A stretch of DNA of 64,000 nt from Bryobacter sp. CoA8 C33 (GTDB taxonomy: Bacteria > Acidobacteriota > Terriglobia > Bryobacterales > Bryobacteraceae), in assembly GCA_019931185.1 (NCBI GenBank), contig JAINDK010000023.1, positions 1 through 64,000 of the forward strand, read 5' to 3'. The notes beneath the pieces are model-generated. The model had not been told where the DNA came from. It saw nothing but the letters and a program-made list of their open reading frames with translations, and did no database searches. The position numbers and the translations under genes were made by a program. Positions within the stretch are counted from its first letter, which is position 1. Every line of letters begins with the position of its first letter. Below are positions 1-8,731 of this stretch, piece after piece.

Positions 1-365
1 GCGAGTTTGTCGGCTGGGCGGGCGGTTTCGGGCAGGAGGTTGGAGATTTCGCGGCCGGACTGGCCGTGGTGTTGAAAGGAGAAGGGGGAGGCGACGAAGC
101 GGCGGGGGCGGGCGAAGAGGTTGGGCTGGTCGGTTTTCTTTTCCTTGGACCAGTCCATGATTTTGCCGTCGAGGTCGCGGAGTTTGGGTTTGGGGTCGAA
201 GGTATCGACCTGGCTGACGCCGCCGAGCATACCGAGGAAGATGCAGGCATCGGCCTTGGCCTGGTGATGGGGGCCGCGGCCCTGTTCGGCGGCGAGGAGG
301 TGGCCGAGGGCGGCGCTGGAGACGCCGAAGGCTCCCTGGTAGGCGAATTGTCTGCGGTTGATCAT
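1..365 (-). CDS. DUF1501 domain protein, N-terminal part (runs off window)
   Basis: The ATG lies at 365 and the frame stays open to the window edge, giving 121 residues. The start MINRRQFAYQGAFGVSS is a Tat-like leader with adjacent arginines. It is followed by MLGGVSQVDTFDPKPKLRDLDGK, which matches the DUF1501 signature seen complete in the protein at 28354-29739. DUF1501 proteins are sulfatase/phosphatase-fold exported proteins that almost always travel with PSD1 cytochromes. Here the start is only 2 bases after the PSD1 stop, so the two are one operon. Catalytic function in this family is unproven. Only the N-terminus is visible. Confidence 0.85.
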   Translation of the reverse strand, partial: MINRRQFAYQGAFGVSSAALGHLLAAEQGRGPHHQAKADACIFLGMLGGVSQVDTFDPKPKLRDLDGKIMDWSKEKKTDQPNLFARPRRFVASPFSFQHHGQSGREISNLLPETARPADKL

Positions 366-367
366 GG

Positions 368-2731
368 CTACTCCACAAAGAGGAATTCGTTGAGATTGAA
401 CAGGACAGCGGCCAGGGAGGCGAGGCCATCGGGGCCGGAGGCGGTGAGGTTGGCGGCGGATTGGCGCTCGGCGGGGGAGGGGTCGCGGGCGAGGGTGAGC
501 CAGAAGGCTTCGGCGAGGGGGTCGGCGGCGCGGGCGAGGCGGGCGGCGAAGTGTTTGGATTCGGTGCGAGTGAGTTCACCGTGGAGGAGGGTGAGGGCCT
601 GGGGGGCGACGATGGTGGTTTGGCGGCGGGAGCAGGAGGTGCTGAGGTTGGGGGCGTCGAAGGTTTCCGACAGGGGGTGGAGGACGCTGCGGCGCTGCAT
701 GAGGTAGATGCTGCGGCGGAGTTGTTGGGGTTCGGGGGAGGGGAACCATTTGAAGAACTCGAAGCCCTGGGCGACGTCGTCGGGGACGGGGAAGAGGACG
801 GGTGGGCCGAACATCTCGGGGTTGAGGCGGCCGCTTAAGGAGAGGACGGAATCGCGGATGACCTCGGCGTCGAGGCGGCGCCAGTTCATGCGCCAGAGGA
901 GTTTGTTGGTGGGGTCGGCGGCGGCATAGAGGGATTGTTCGGGGTGGACGCTCGACTGGCGGTAGGCGGCCGAAAGGAGGATGAGTTTGTGGAGGGCCTT
1001 GATGCTCCACTTGTTGTCGACGAAGTGGACGGCGAGCCAATCGAGGAGTTCGGGGTGAGTGGCGGGCTCGCCGTTCTTGCCGAAGTCACTGGGGGTGCGG
1101 ACGATGCCTTCGCCGAAGTGGTGTTGCCAGACGCGATTGACGATGACGCGGGCGGTGAAGGGGTTGTCCTTGGAGGCGATCCATTCGGCGAGGGCGACGC
1201 GGCGTCCGGTGCTGCCGCCGGCGAAGGGGATGGCGGCGGGGGCGGTGCGGCCGGTGACGCAGGAGAGAAAGGCGGGTTCGACTTTTTCGCCGCGGGCGTC
1301 GAGATCGCCGCCGGTGAGCACGAAGGTATCGGGGATATCGGGGGCGGCGGGCGGGGCGATGTCGCGGACGGAGTAGGCGAGGGCCTGGTAGCGGCGGGCG
1401 AGTTCCTGTTCGCGCTGCATGCGGTCGCGGGTGTCGAAGTAGGCGTGGATGGGCTCCTTCCAGCCGGGTTCCTTGACGAGAGGCAGATCCTGTTCGAGGA
1501 AGAAGAGGTTTTTGATGTTGAGGCGATTGAGGAAGCGTTTGAGTCCGTCGTCGTTTTCGTTGACCTGGAAGAGGGAGAGATAGCGTTTCTTGAGGAGGTC
1601 GCGTTGTTGGTCGAGTTCTTGCTGGGCGGCTTCGGCGGCGTCTTCGTGAGCGCGCTGGCGGCGTTTCATGGCGGCGGGGTTTTCGACGGGGTCGAAGGGG
1701 GCGGGGAGGTCGGCGGTGGCCGTGGCGGCGAAGAAGGCCTGGAGGCGGTAGTAGTCTTTTTGCGGGATGGGATCGTATTTATGGTCGTGGCATTGGGCGC
1801 AGCCGGTGGTCAAGCCGAGGAAGGCGGAGCCGACGGTGGCGGTGATGTCGTTGAGGAAGTCCTGGCGGAGGAGCTTTTTGGAGTTGGCGTCGGCTTCCCA
1901 GGGGGCGAGGCGGAGGAAGCCGAGGGCGACGAGGCGTTCGGAGAGGGGGGCGGGTTTAGGGCCGCGGTATTCATCGCCGGCGAGTTGTTCGAGGATGAAC
2001 TGGTCGTAGGGCTTGTCGTCGTTGAAGGCGCGGATGACGTAGTCGCGGTAGCGCCAGGCGGTGGGGCGTTCGCTATCGATGGCGAAGCCATCGGATTCGG
2101 CGTAGCGGACGAGGTCGAGCCAGTGGCGGCCCCAACGTTCGCCGTAGCGTTTGTCGGCGAGGAGTTTATCGATGAGTTGGGGATAGGCATCGGGGGCGGG
2201 ATTGGCGAGGAAGGCGCGGACTTCGCCGGGGGGAGGGGGGACGCCGAGCAGGTCGAAGTAGAGGCGGCGGATGAGGGTGCGGCGGCTGGCTTCGGGGGCG
2301 GGCTTCCAGCCGCGGAGATCGAGTTTTTGGCGGAGGAAGGCATCGATCGATTGGGGACCATCTTTTGAGGGGAGCGGGGGACGGAACAGGCTTGGGCTAG
2401 CGGTGAGGGTGGTTGTGGGGGGCATGGCGTCGATGGACTTTTCGACGGTGGCGATGAGGGCGGGATCGAGGGCGGGGGCGCCGAGGGGCATGCGGGGTGT
2501 TTTGAGGCCCTTGAGGTAATCGACGAGGGAGGACTGGCTGGCGTGGCCGGGGAGGAGGGCGGGGCCGCGCTTGCCGCCTTTGCGCAGGGCTTCGATGTTT
2601 TCGACGGAGAGGCCGGCCTGGGGAGAGGGACCGCTGTGGCAGCCGGCGCAGTGTTGGCGGAGAACGGAGAGCAGGGCGGTATCGTCGGCCCACAGGCAAA
2701 GACCCGGCAGGATCCAGAGAAGTTTCTTCAT
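368..2731 (-). CDS. PSD1/PSCyt-type cytochrome c domain protein (DUF1549/DUF1553)
   Basis: A 787-residue exported protein with a signal peptide at residues 1-15. A haem-binding CAGCH (C28, C31, H32) lies in an N-terminal planctomycete-type cytochrome c domain. A DUF1549 domain follows at about 125-330 and contains the family motif [11 protein letters not shown] near 310. DUF1553 runs from about 505 (start RVALAEWIASKDNPF) to 760. A strong ribosome binding site GGAGGTG (2734-2740) sits just before the ATG. The DUF1501 partner follows after 2 bases. Such pairs are abundant in Planctomycetes and Acidobacteria and are suspected to act in polysaccharide or sulfated-glycan breakdown in the periplasm, but no reaction is established. 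Length and domain order are normal for the family. Confidence 0.92.
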   Translation of the reverse strand: MKKLLWILPGLCLWADDTALLSVLRQHCAGCHSGPSPQAGLSVENIEALRKGGKRGPALLPGHASQSSLVDYLKGLKTPRMPLGAPALDPALIATVEKSIDAMPPTTTLTASPSLFRPPLPSKDGPQSIDAFLRQKLDLRGWKPAPEASRRTLIRRLYFDLLGVPPPPGEVRAFLANPAPDAYPQLIDKLLADKRYGERWGRHWLDLVRYAESDGFAIDSERPTAWRYRDYVIRAFNDDKPYDQFILEQLAGDEYRGPKPAPLSERLVALGFLRLAPWEADANSKKLLRQDFLNDITATVGSAFLGLTTGCAQCHDHKYDPIPQKDYYRLQAFFAATATADLPAPFDPVENPAAMKRRQRAHEDAAEAAQQELDQQRDLLKKRYLSLFQVNENDDGLKRFLNRLNIKNLFFLEQDLPLVKEPGWKEPIHAYFDTRDRMQREQELARRYQALAYSVRDIAPPAAPDIPDTFVLTGGDLDARGEKVEPAFLSCVTGRTAPAAIPFAGGSTGRRVALAEWIASKDNPFTARVIVNRVWQHHFGEGIVRTPSDFGKNGEPATHPELLDWLAVHFVDNKWSIKALHKLILLSAAYRQSSVHPEQSLYAAADPTNKLLWRMNWRRLDAEVIRDSVLSLSGRLNPEMFGPPVLFPVPDDVAQGFEFFKWFPSPEPQQLRRSIYLMQRRSVLHPLSETFDAPNLSTSCSRRQTTIVAPQALTLLHGELTRTESKHFAARLARAADPLAEAFWLTLARDPSPAERQSAANLTASGPDGLASLAAVLFNLNEFLFVE

Positions 2732-2821
2732 TGCACCTCCGTGGCGCGCAGTAGTGGCGGGGCGAGAGCCCCAAGACGAAGATACTGTAAGCGGGCGGCG
2801 ATGTCCAAGGGGGGTGGGGAG

Positions 2822-3778
2822 TTAGTTGGGACGCCACAATTGGCGGATTTGGGCGACGAAGTTGTGGGGGTCGGCTGTGTCGAGGAGAATGGGCGTGCCG
2901 TCCGGTTGGGAGGGGGGCAGCAAAACGAGTTGCTGGGCACCGGTGGAGAAGAGCTTGATGGATTGGCCGTTGGCGGTGCGGAAGTTGCCGGCGCTGAAGT
3001 AGAAGTTGCGGAATCCGTTGGTTCGCAGGACGGACTTCCAGCCGGGCTCGACGGTCAAATCGACGACGCGGATACCGGACGGCTGGACGGTGGAGGCGGG
3101 GACGGTGAGGCCGTAGAAGGGGGAGAGGATGACGAGGGCGTTGCGGGTTAGCTGGAGCGGCGGTTTGCCGGGGTTGTAAAGGAGAGCGGCGGGGAGAGGG
3201 AGCAGGAAGAGGATTATGACGAGGAGGGTGGGTCTGATTGCTGGAGCGGGCCGCGGCGTGGCGGGGGGAGGGGCGCTGGCTTGAGGCTGCTGGAGGGCGG
3301 CGATGAAGGCTTCCTGGTTCTCCGGGCTGACGAGGATAAAGCGTTCCTGATTGCTGAGGACCAGGGCTTTGTGGCGATCGGTAAGATACCAGCGCGAGCG
3401 GCCGAGCGCGTTTGACCAGAACAGGCCGTAGTAGCCAAAGAGGCCGTCGCTGCCCCAGAAACGGACGCAGCCGTGGAGGTCGTTTGGGCTGGCGTCGCGG
3501 ACAAAGCGGATTCCGTCCAAGGGGAACACGAGGTCGCCGAGGAGCCGCTTGATGCGGAACTCGCTGCCGGAAATTTCATAGCCACGGGGTGAGTAGGCGT
3601 AGGCGAGGGCGATGACGAGGATGGAGAAGAGGGCGAGGAGAGCCGCGGCGAGGGGATTGGAGCGGAGGGGGAAGAGGGGGGCGGCGGTGAGGAGAGCGAT
3701 GACGAAGGCGGAGGTGAGCTTGGCGCGCCGGTCGAGTTGGGCCGGGAACATGAAGTGAGCGAGTTGGGCCGGGAACAT
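2822..3778 (-). CDS. membrane protein with bacterial PH-like domain
   Basis: The 318-residue protein has two hydrophobic segments at about 22-60. A PH-like region follows (YSPRGYEISGSEFRIKRLLGD to about 150), the usual layout of membrane proteins with a bacterial PH domain. A third hydrophobic stretch lies near 185-200 (LLVIILFLLPLPAALLY), after a proline/alanine linker. The C-terminal third is a soluble domain without a family I can name. Function is unknown. The first ATG at 3778 has AGAAGG upstream. A second in-frame ATG at 3751 arises from a short duplication of the start region, so the first nine residues may be dispensable. No operon partner is evident. Confidence 0.75.
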   Translation of the reverse strand: MFPAQLAHFMFPAQLDRRAKLTSAFVIALLTAAPLFPLRSNPLAAALLALFSILVIALAYAYSPRGYEISGSEFRIKRLLGDLVFPLDGIRFVRDASPNDLHGCVRFWGSDGLFGYYGLFWSNALGRSRWYLTDRHKALVLSNQERFILVSPENQEAFIAALQQPQASAPPPATPRPAPAIRPTLLVIILFLLPLPAALLYNPGKPPLQLTRNALVILSPFYGLTVPASTVQPSGIRVVDLTVEPGWKSVLRTNGFRNFYFSAGNFRTANGQSIKLFSTGAQQLVLLPPSQPDGTPILLDTADPHNFVAQIRQLWRPN

Positions 3779-3784
3779 GAAGTG
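3733..3784. repeat. 25-bp tandem direct repeat duplicating a start codon
   Basis: The 25 bases at 3733-3757 recur exactly at 3760-3784, with period 27 (nine codons). Each copy holds one ATG of the minus-strand gene ending at 3778, so the protein begins MFPAQLAHF and then MFPAQLDRR. The period keeps the frame. Confidence 0.9.
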
Positions 3785-3860
3785 CGAGCCTTCTCTGAAT
3801 GCGACCCTAGCATGAGGTTTTGTGCCGCGTCAAGGGGGAAGGGGAGCGGGAGGGTGGGGG

Positions 3861-5153
3861 TTAAGCGCCGGGCCAGCCTTGGGTGCAGAAATGAGATTCG
3901 CGAGGGGGCTGATAGCGGATGGCGGCGAGGCTGGGGGTTTCGAGGCGTTTGTGGCCCTGGATGCGAGACTCCAAGGCGAAGTCGAGGATGCCGCTGGTGA
4001 GGAGAGTGCGTTCGACGGGATAGGGGGCGCGGCCGGTTTCGAACATTTGCTCGATTTTCTTGACGAGGCAAGCGAAGTGGTGGTGAGGGGGGCCATTTTG
4101 CAGGTGCATCAACAAGGTGAGTGGTTGGGGCTGTCCTTCGATGTCTATGGCGAGGGTGAAGTCGGCGACGAGGCCGGTCATCAAAAAAGCGGCGCCTTGT
4201 GTGCCGTCAGCGTAATCGACAACAAAGACGGAGGGGTCTCGAACGAGATCGCGGGGGTTACCGGGCTTGCGTGTCCTGCTACGGGAGAGGGCGGCGTCGA
4301 AGAGGGAATTTCTGGCGGCGAAATCCCAACAGGCCTGGCCTTGGAGGCACTGAACGGCGCGGACGCCGGTCTCGCCGCCGCGCCGGCGTTCGGTGATGCA
4401 CTGGAGGGATTCGAGAACATGGAAGCCGTAGATATCGAGGCCGCTGTAGGAGATTGCGACCGTGCTGCGTTGGCGGGCGCCGAGGGGAGCGTCGATGGCG
4501 GGGACGCGAAAGGCGACGGGCACGGAGCTGCCGGCGAGCATGGGGAATTTGAGTTCCTGGGAGATTTCGACCATGCGCCGGGCCTGACGGAAGCTCCAGG
4601 AGAGATGCTTGTCGTTGAAGATGGGGACGGAGCGGCGCGATTGGCGGAAGACATCGGTGATTTTGAGGAACATTTCAAAGCGGGGGTAAAGCTTCTGTTG
4701 TTTGTCGTTGGTTGGGTAGTCGCCGTGTTCACCGATGAGGATGACGCCGTCGACGCTCAATTTGCCGGTGCCGAGAGTGAGGGCCTCTTCGACGGTGCGG
4801 TAGATGGGCACGTTGAAAGCGGCGGCGCGATCACGGCTGATATCGGATTTCGGCACCTGTTCGGTGAAGAGGGAGACGATTTTCGAGCGGGGGTAGGGGG
4901 GCTTGGAGTTCTGTTCAAAGCCCTGGAGATACTTGCCGATGATGACGTCGGCGTGGGAGCCGGGAGTGTATTCGGTGAGGATGGCGGCGATTCGCTTGGG
5001 CGGGGCGGACTGGGCCAGGAGAGCGGCGGGGGCGGTGAGCAGGGTTCGCCGCGCGACTGCTTGGAGGCCATTGTTGCCGATTGGATTTTGGGGAGTGGCG
5101 AGGGGCCGCGAGGGCGGGTGGTGGGGGAGTGAGCTTTTGAGTCGCTGATTCAC
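3861..5153 (-). CDS. conserved exported protein, function unknown
   Basis: A 430-residue protein. Near residue 34 it has AVARRTLLTAPAALLAQSAP, a Tat-like twin-arginine leader followed by a hydrophobic stretch and an Ala-rich cleavage region. The preceding 33 residues are Pro/Ser-rich and may be untranslated, but I find no ATG, GTG or TTG closer to the leader, so the ATG at 5153 is kept. The mature part begins KRIAAILTEYTPGSHADVIIG, a Rossmann-like opening resembling oxidoreductase-like proteins of Acidobacteria and Planctomycetes. It also has a VDGVILIGEHGDYP segment. I cannot assign a reaction. A hairpin lies downstream of the next gene rather than here, and no operon partner is clear. Confidence 0.7.
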   Translation of the reverse strand: MNQRLKSSLPHHPPSRPLATPQNPIGNNGLQAVARRTLLTAPAALLAQSAPPKRIAAILTEYTPGSHADVIIGKYLQGFEQNSKPPYPRSKIVSLFTEQVPKSDISRDRAAAFNVPIYRTVEEALTLGTGKLSVDGVILIGEHGDYPTNDKQQKLYPRFEMFLKITDVFRQSRRSVPIFNDKHLSWSFRQARRMVEISQELKFPMLAGSSVPVAFRVPAIDAPLGARQRSTVAISYSGLDIYGFHVLESLQCITERRRGGETGVRAVQCLQGQACWDFAARNSLFDAALSRSRTRKPGNPRDLVRDPSVFVVDYADGTQGAAFLMTGLVADFTLAIDIEGQPQPLTLLMHLQNGPPHHHFACLVKKIEQMFETGRAPYPVERTLLTSGILDFALESRIQGHKRLETPSLAAIRYQPPRESHFCTQGWPGA

Positions 5154-5268
5154 TTCTTACACGATAAAGGGATCTGGGCCGCAGGGGGTGAGGCCGTTGG
5201 TGGAATTGTGTGAAGTTGGGTGGACTGGGGTGTGCGACTCGTGCCGGGCTGCTGGGGTTGTAGGGAGT

Positions 5269-5290
5269 GGCCCGGAGTATTCTCCGGGCC
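5269..5290. terminator. hairpin at the end of the first TonB receptor gene
   Basis: A perfect 9-bp stem (5269-5277 with 5282-5290, loop TATT) lies just after the stop of the minus-strand receptor gene at 5299. On the plus strand it is followed by a T-rich run, and on the minus strand by no clear T tract. It probably ends receptor transcription or stabilises the 3' end. Confidence 0.6.
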
Positions 5291-5298
5291 TTTGTTTG

Positions 5299-8200
5299 TC
5301 AGAACATCAGCTTGAGGGAGAGCTGGATGTTGCGGGAGTCGCGGGCGGAGGTGATGACGCCGAAGGCGCCGGATTGGTTGAAGCCGTTGGGGCCGGGGAC
5401 GAAGGTGGTGTTGGGGGCGCCGAGGTTGACGTTGTTCATGAAGTTGAACATTTCGGTGCGGAACTGGAGATTGAAGCGTTCGGTGATGCGGGTGTTCTTG
5501 ATGAAGGAAAGATCCCAGTTGAAGGTGCCGGGGGTGCGGACGTCGGGGATGACGCGGCCGACGTTGCCGAAGGTAAAGGGAGCGGGGTTGATGAAGGCGG
5601 TGGTGTCGAACCAGCGCTGGGCGGTGGGATTGTCGATGGCGGGGGATTTGCCGGTGGAATCGGGCCGGTCGGCGCGCTGGTTGTTGGCGCCGCGGATGAG
5701 CAGGGGCAGGCCGGTTTGCATGATGCCGATGGTGTTGATCTGCCAGCCGCCGGTGAGGCGGCCGAGGCCTTTTTGGCTCTTGCCGAAGGGAAGCTCGTAG
5801 AGGAGGCTGACGGTGGAGCGCTGGCTGACGTCGGCGGGGTCAACAGAGCGTTCGGCGGCGCGATTGAATTTGCCGTTCTGGTAGCCGACGACGGAGGCCT
5901 GTTCGATGGGGCCGAAGTTGACCGGGGTGGCGATGGAATCGGAGATGATCTTGCCGCCGGTGTAGGAGAAGAGGAAGGTGAGGCCGCGGCTCATGCGCTT
6001 TTCGGCGCTGAGGAGGATGAGGTGCGAGTTATAGGAACCGAGGCGGGGGTTGCGCACGGTGATGCCGGTGAAGTGGGGGAAGGGCCGGAGGCTTTGTTCG
6101 CGGGAGATGGTGGCGGCGCCGAGGGCGCCGGGGACGAGGCCGGCGTTGGGGTTGGGCACCTGCTGGGTGAGGGCCTGGCCGAGGGAGAGGAATTGGGGAT
6201 CGAGCTGGTTTAAGTCATAGCCGCCGGCGGTGAGGCCGCGGCCGAGATTGCCAGCGTAGGAAGCTTCAAAGAGCCAGGACTTCCAGAGCTGCTGCTGGAG
6301 GCTGAGGGTGAACTGCTGGATGCGGGGGATGCGGCCGTCGGACTCGTCATAGGCGACGCCCTGGCCGAGGAAGGCCGCCGGCCCGAGGGCGCGGCCCTGG
6401 GGGGGCACGGGGGCCGAGGGGAAGCCAATGCGGAGGGCGAAGGCAGGGCGGAGGGAATCGTTCTGGGGATAGGTGGTGTTGGTTTGGGCGAAGCCGGCGG
6501 CGTTGCCGTAGTTTTCACGCCACATCTGCGAGGGGTACATCATGCCGTAAGCGCCGCGGACGACGGTTTTGGTGTTGCCGAAGACATCATAGGCGAAGCC
6601 GAGGCGGGGGGCGATGTTGGAGAAGTCCTCATTGCGCCAGTTGCGGGGCTGGCCGTCGACACCGGCGAAGACGGTGCAGCCGGGGAGGCCATTGGGGAGG
6701 CGGCAGGTGGGGTCGAAGTTGGTGATGCCGTTGTTGCGTTCGACGGCCTGGGACTGGTAGTCGTAGCGGACGCCGAGGTTGAGGGTGAGGCGGCGGGTGA
6801 TCTTCCAGTCGTCCTGGAAGTAGCCGGAGAGGCTGTGGGTGACCTGGGATTCGCCGAGGTGGGTGGTGACGCTGGCGTTGGAGACGGCGCCGGTGAGGAA
6901 GCTGGCGTAAGCGCTGCCGGTGCCGGCGGGGGCGGTGGGGTTGCCGGTGAGGCCGGCGGCGAAATTGAAAGAGCCGGAGGGAGCTGAGCGCTGGAGGTTG
7001 TGGCCCTGGAGGAGGCGGAGGTCGACGCCAATCTTCATGGAGTGTTTGCCGCGGACGATGTTGACCTGATCGAGGAACTGCCAGTTGAGACTGCCGCGGA
7101 GGCCGGCGGTGCCGGTATTGAAGCCGGTGAGGCCGTTATTGATCGCGGGGAAGGTGTCGGCGGGGACGATGTTGGGCATGCCGAGTTTTTGCGGCCAGCC
7201 GCCGCCGAAGCTGCGGACGACGAAGGGGAAGTAGCCGCGGGTGGCGCCGAGGCGGAATTCGTTGACGACGGTGGGAGAGAGGGTGTGGGTGTCGGAGAGG
7301 ACGATGTTCCAATTTTTGAGATCGTCGTCGCGCTTGCCGACGACTTCATTGGGGTAGAGGGCAGCGCCGCCGCCGCCGTTGTCGGTCTTGTGATTGAAGA
7401 AGGAGTAGCGGGCGAAGAGGGAGTTTTTGTCGGAGAAGCGGTGGTCGCCCTTGAGGGTGTACTGACGCATGGACTGGACTTCGCTGGCGTTATTGATGAA
7501 GTTATTGGCGTTGGTGAAGCGATCGGTGGGGGTGCGGTTGGGGAGAGGGTAGAACTCGTTGATGGCGCGGGCGACGGGGTCGATCTGGCTGGGCGGAACG
7601 ATGTTGCCGGGGTAGATGGCGCGGGTGGCGGCGGCGCCGGAGCCTTGGGTGGAATAGGGGTCGTAGATGGGGATGAGAGCGCCGCCGGCGGTGAAGAGAT
7701 CGGAGAAGTTGCCGATGCGCTGGCCGGCGGTGGGGAAGCTGGCGATGAGGGCGCGGGAGCGGCGGTAGCGGTATTCTTCCCAGTTGCCGAAGAAGAAGGT
7801 TTTGTCCTTGATGACGGGGCCGCCGACGGAGGCGCCGAACTGGTTGTAGCGGAAGGGGGGGCGCGTGGCGGCGAAGGTGTTGCGGGCGTCGAGTTTATCG
7901 TTGCGGAAGAACTCATAGACGGAGCCGTGGAGCTGGTTGGTGCCGGAGCGGGTGACCATGTTGATGACGCCGCCGGCGGTGAAGCCGTATTCGGCGGACA
8001 TGCCGCCGGACTGGACTTTGAACTCTTCGACGGAGTCGACGCCGGGGTTGATGGCGACTTCGCCGATGTAGGACTGGATGTTATTGCCACCGTCGAGGAG
8101 TTGGCCGTTCATGGCGTTGGGGCCGCCATTGATGGAGATGCTGGAGAGCTGGATGCCGCGGTCGGCGAAGCCGGAGGCGGTGGGGCCGGCGTTGGACTTG

Positions 8201-8673
8201 ACGCTGGGGGTGAGGAGGGTGAGGGCGAGGGCGTTGCGGCCGTTCAAGGGGAGTTCGGCGACGCGCTTTTGGTCGACGACCTTGCCGATGGAGGTGTTGG
8301 AGGTATCGACGAGGGGGGCTTCGCCCTGGACCTCGATGGTTTCGGCGAGCTGGCCGACTTCGAGGCGGATGTCGACCTGGGCGCGCTGGTCGACCTGGAG
8401 TTGGATGCCGGAGCGGACGACCTTACGGAAGCCCTGCTGTTCGACGGTGAGGGAGTATTCGCCGACGGCGAGGTTGGAGGCCTGGAAGAGGCCGTCGGAG
8501 GTGGTGCGGGTTTCGATCGTCTGGTTGGTGGCGCGGCTGGTGACGCGGACGGCGGCATTGGCGACGGCGGCGCCGGAGGAATCGGTGACGGTGCCGAGGA
8601 TGGTGCCGCGGCCCTGCTGGGCGAGGGCGAGGAGGCTGGACAGGAAGAGAGAAAGGAGGAGCTTGTGCAACAT
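5299..8673 (-). CDS. Oar-type TonB-dependent receptor with carboxypeptidase regulatory-like domain
   Basis: A 1124-residue outer-membrane protein. It has a signal peptide at 1-19 (MLHKLLLSLFLSSLLALAQ), a carboxypeptidase-regulatory-like domain at about 22-105 (GTILGTVTDSSGAAVANAAV), and a plug domain starting near 120 with VAELPLNGRNALALTLLTPS. A long beta-barrel ends in a terminal phenylalanine (LSLKLMF). The ATG at 8673 is chosen because the signal peptide begins there and AGGG precedes it. The frame continues open upstream for 52 further residues without a signal. This receptor class is massively expanded in Acidobacteria and is thought to import large organic substrates using TonB energy. 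The ligand is not deducible. Confidence 0.93.
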   Translation of the reverse strand: MLHKLLLSLFLSSLLALAQQGRGTILGTVTDSSGAAVANAAVRVTSRATNQTIETRTTSDGLFQASNLAVGEYSLTVEQQGFRKVVRSGIQLQVDQRAQVDIRLEVGQLAETIEVQGEAPLVDTSNTSIGKVVDQKRVAELPLNGRNALALTLLTPSVKSNAGPTASGFADRGIQLSSISINGGPNAMNGQLLDGGNNIQSYIGEVAINPGVDSVEEFKVQSGGMSAEYGFTAGGVINMVTRSGTNQLHGSVYEFFRNDKLDARNTFAATRPPFRYNQFGASVGGPVIKDKTFFFGNWEEYRYRRSRALIASFPTAGQRIGNFSDLFTAGGALIPIYDPYSTQGSGAAATRAIYPGNIVPPSQIDPVARAINEFYPLPNRTPTDRFTNANNFINNASEVQSMRQYTLKGDHRFSDKNSLFARYSFFNHKTDNGGGGAALYPNEVVGKRDDDLKNWNIVLSDTHTLSPTVVNEFRLGATRGYFPFVVRSFGGGWPQKLGMPNIVPADTFPAINNGLTGFNTGTAGLRGSLNWQFLDQVNIVRGKHSMKIGVDLRLLQGHNLQRSAPSGSFNFAAGLTGNPTAPAGTGSAYASFLTGAVSNASVTTHLGESQVTHSLSGYFQDDWKITRRLTLNLGVRYDYQSQAVERNNGITNFDPTCRLPNGLPGCTVFAGVDGQPRNWRNEDFSNIAPRLGFAYDVFGNTKTVVRGAYGMMYPSQMWRENYGNAAGFAQTNTTYPQNDSLRPAFALRIGFPSAPVPPQGRALGPAAFLGQGVAYDESDGRIPRIQQFTLSLQQQLWKSWLFEASYAGNLGRGLTAGGYDLNQLDPQFLSLGQALTQQVPNPNAGLVPGALGAATISREQSLRPFPHFTGITVRNPRLGSYNSHLILLSAEKRMSRGLTFLFSYTGGKIISDSIATPVNFGPIEQASVVGYQNGKFNRAAERSVDPADVSQRSTVSLLYELPFGKSQKGLGRLTGGWQINTIGIMQTGLPLLIRGANNQRADRPDSTGKSPAIDNPTAQRWFDTTAFINPAPFTFGNVGRVIPDVRTPGTFNWDLSFIKNTRITERFNLQFRTEMFNFMNNVNLGAPNTTFVPGPNGFNQSGAFGVITSARDSRNIQLSLKLMF

Positions 8674-8731
8674 AGAAAAACCCTGAAATCTGAAATAAAG
8701 TATCACAATTTGGTGGCGGCGGGTATGGTCT

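Noticed and set aside
3822-5132. A 436-codon plus-strand frame
   Set aside because: It is a mirror of the minus-strand exported protein (Gly/Glu/Asp-rich repeats) with no motif, leader or ribosome binding site.
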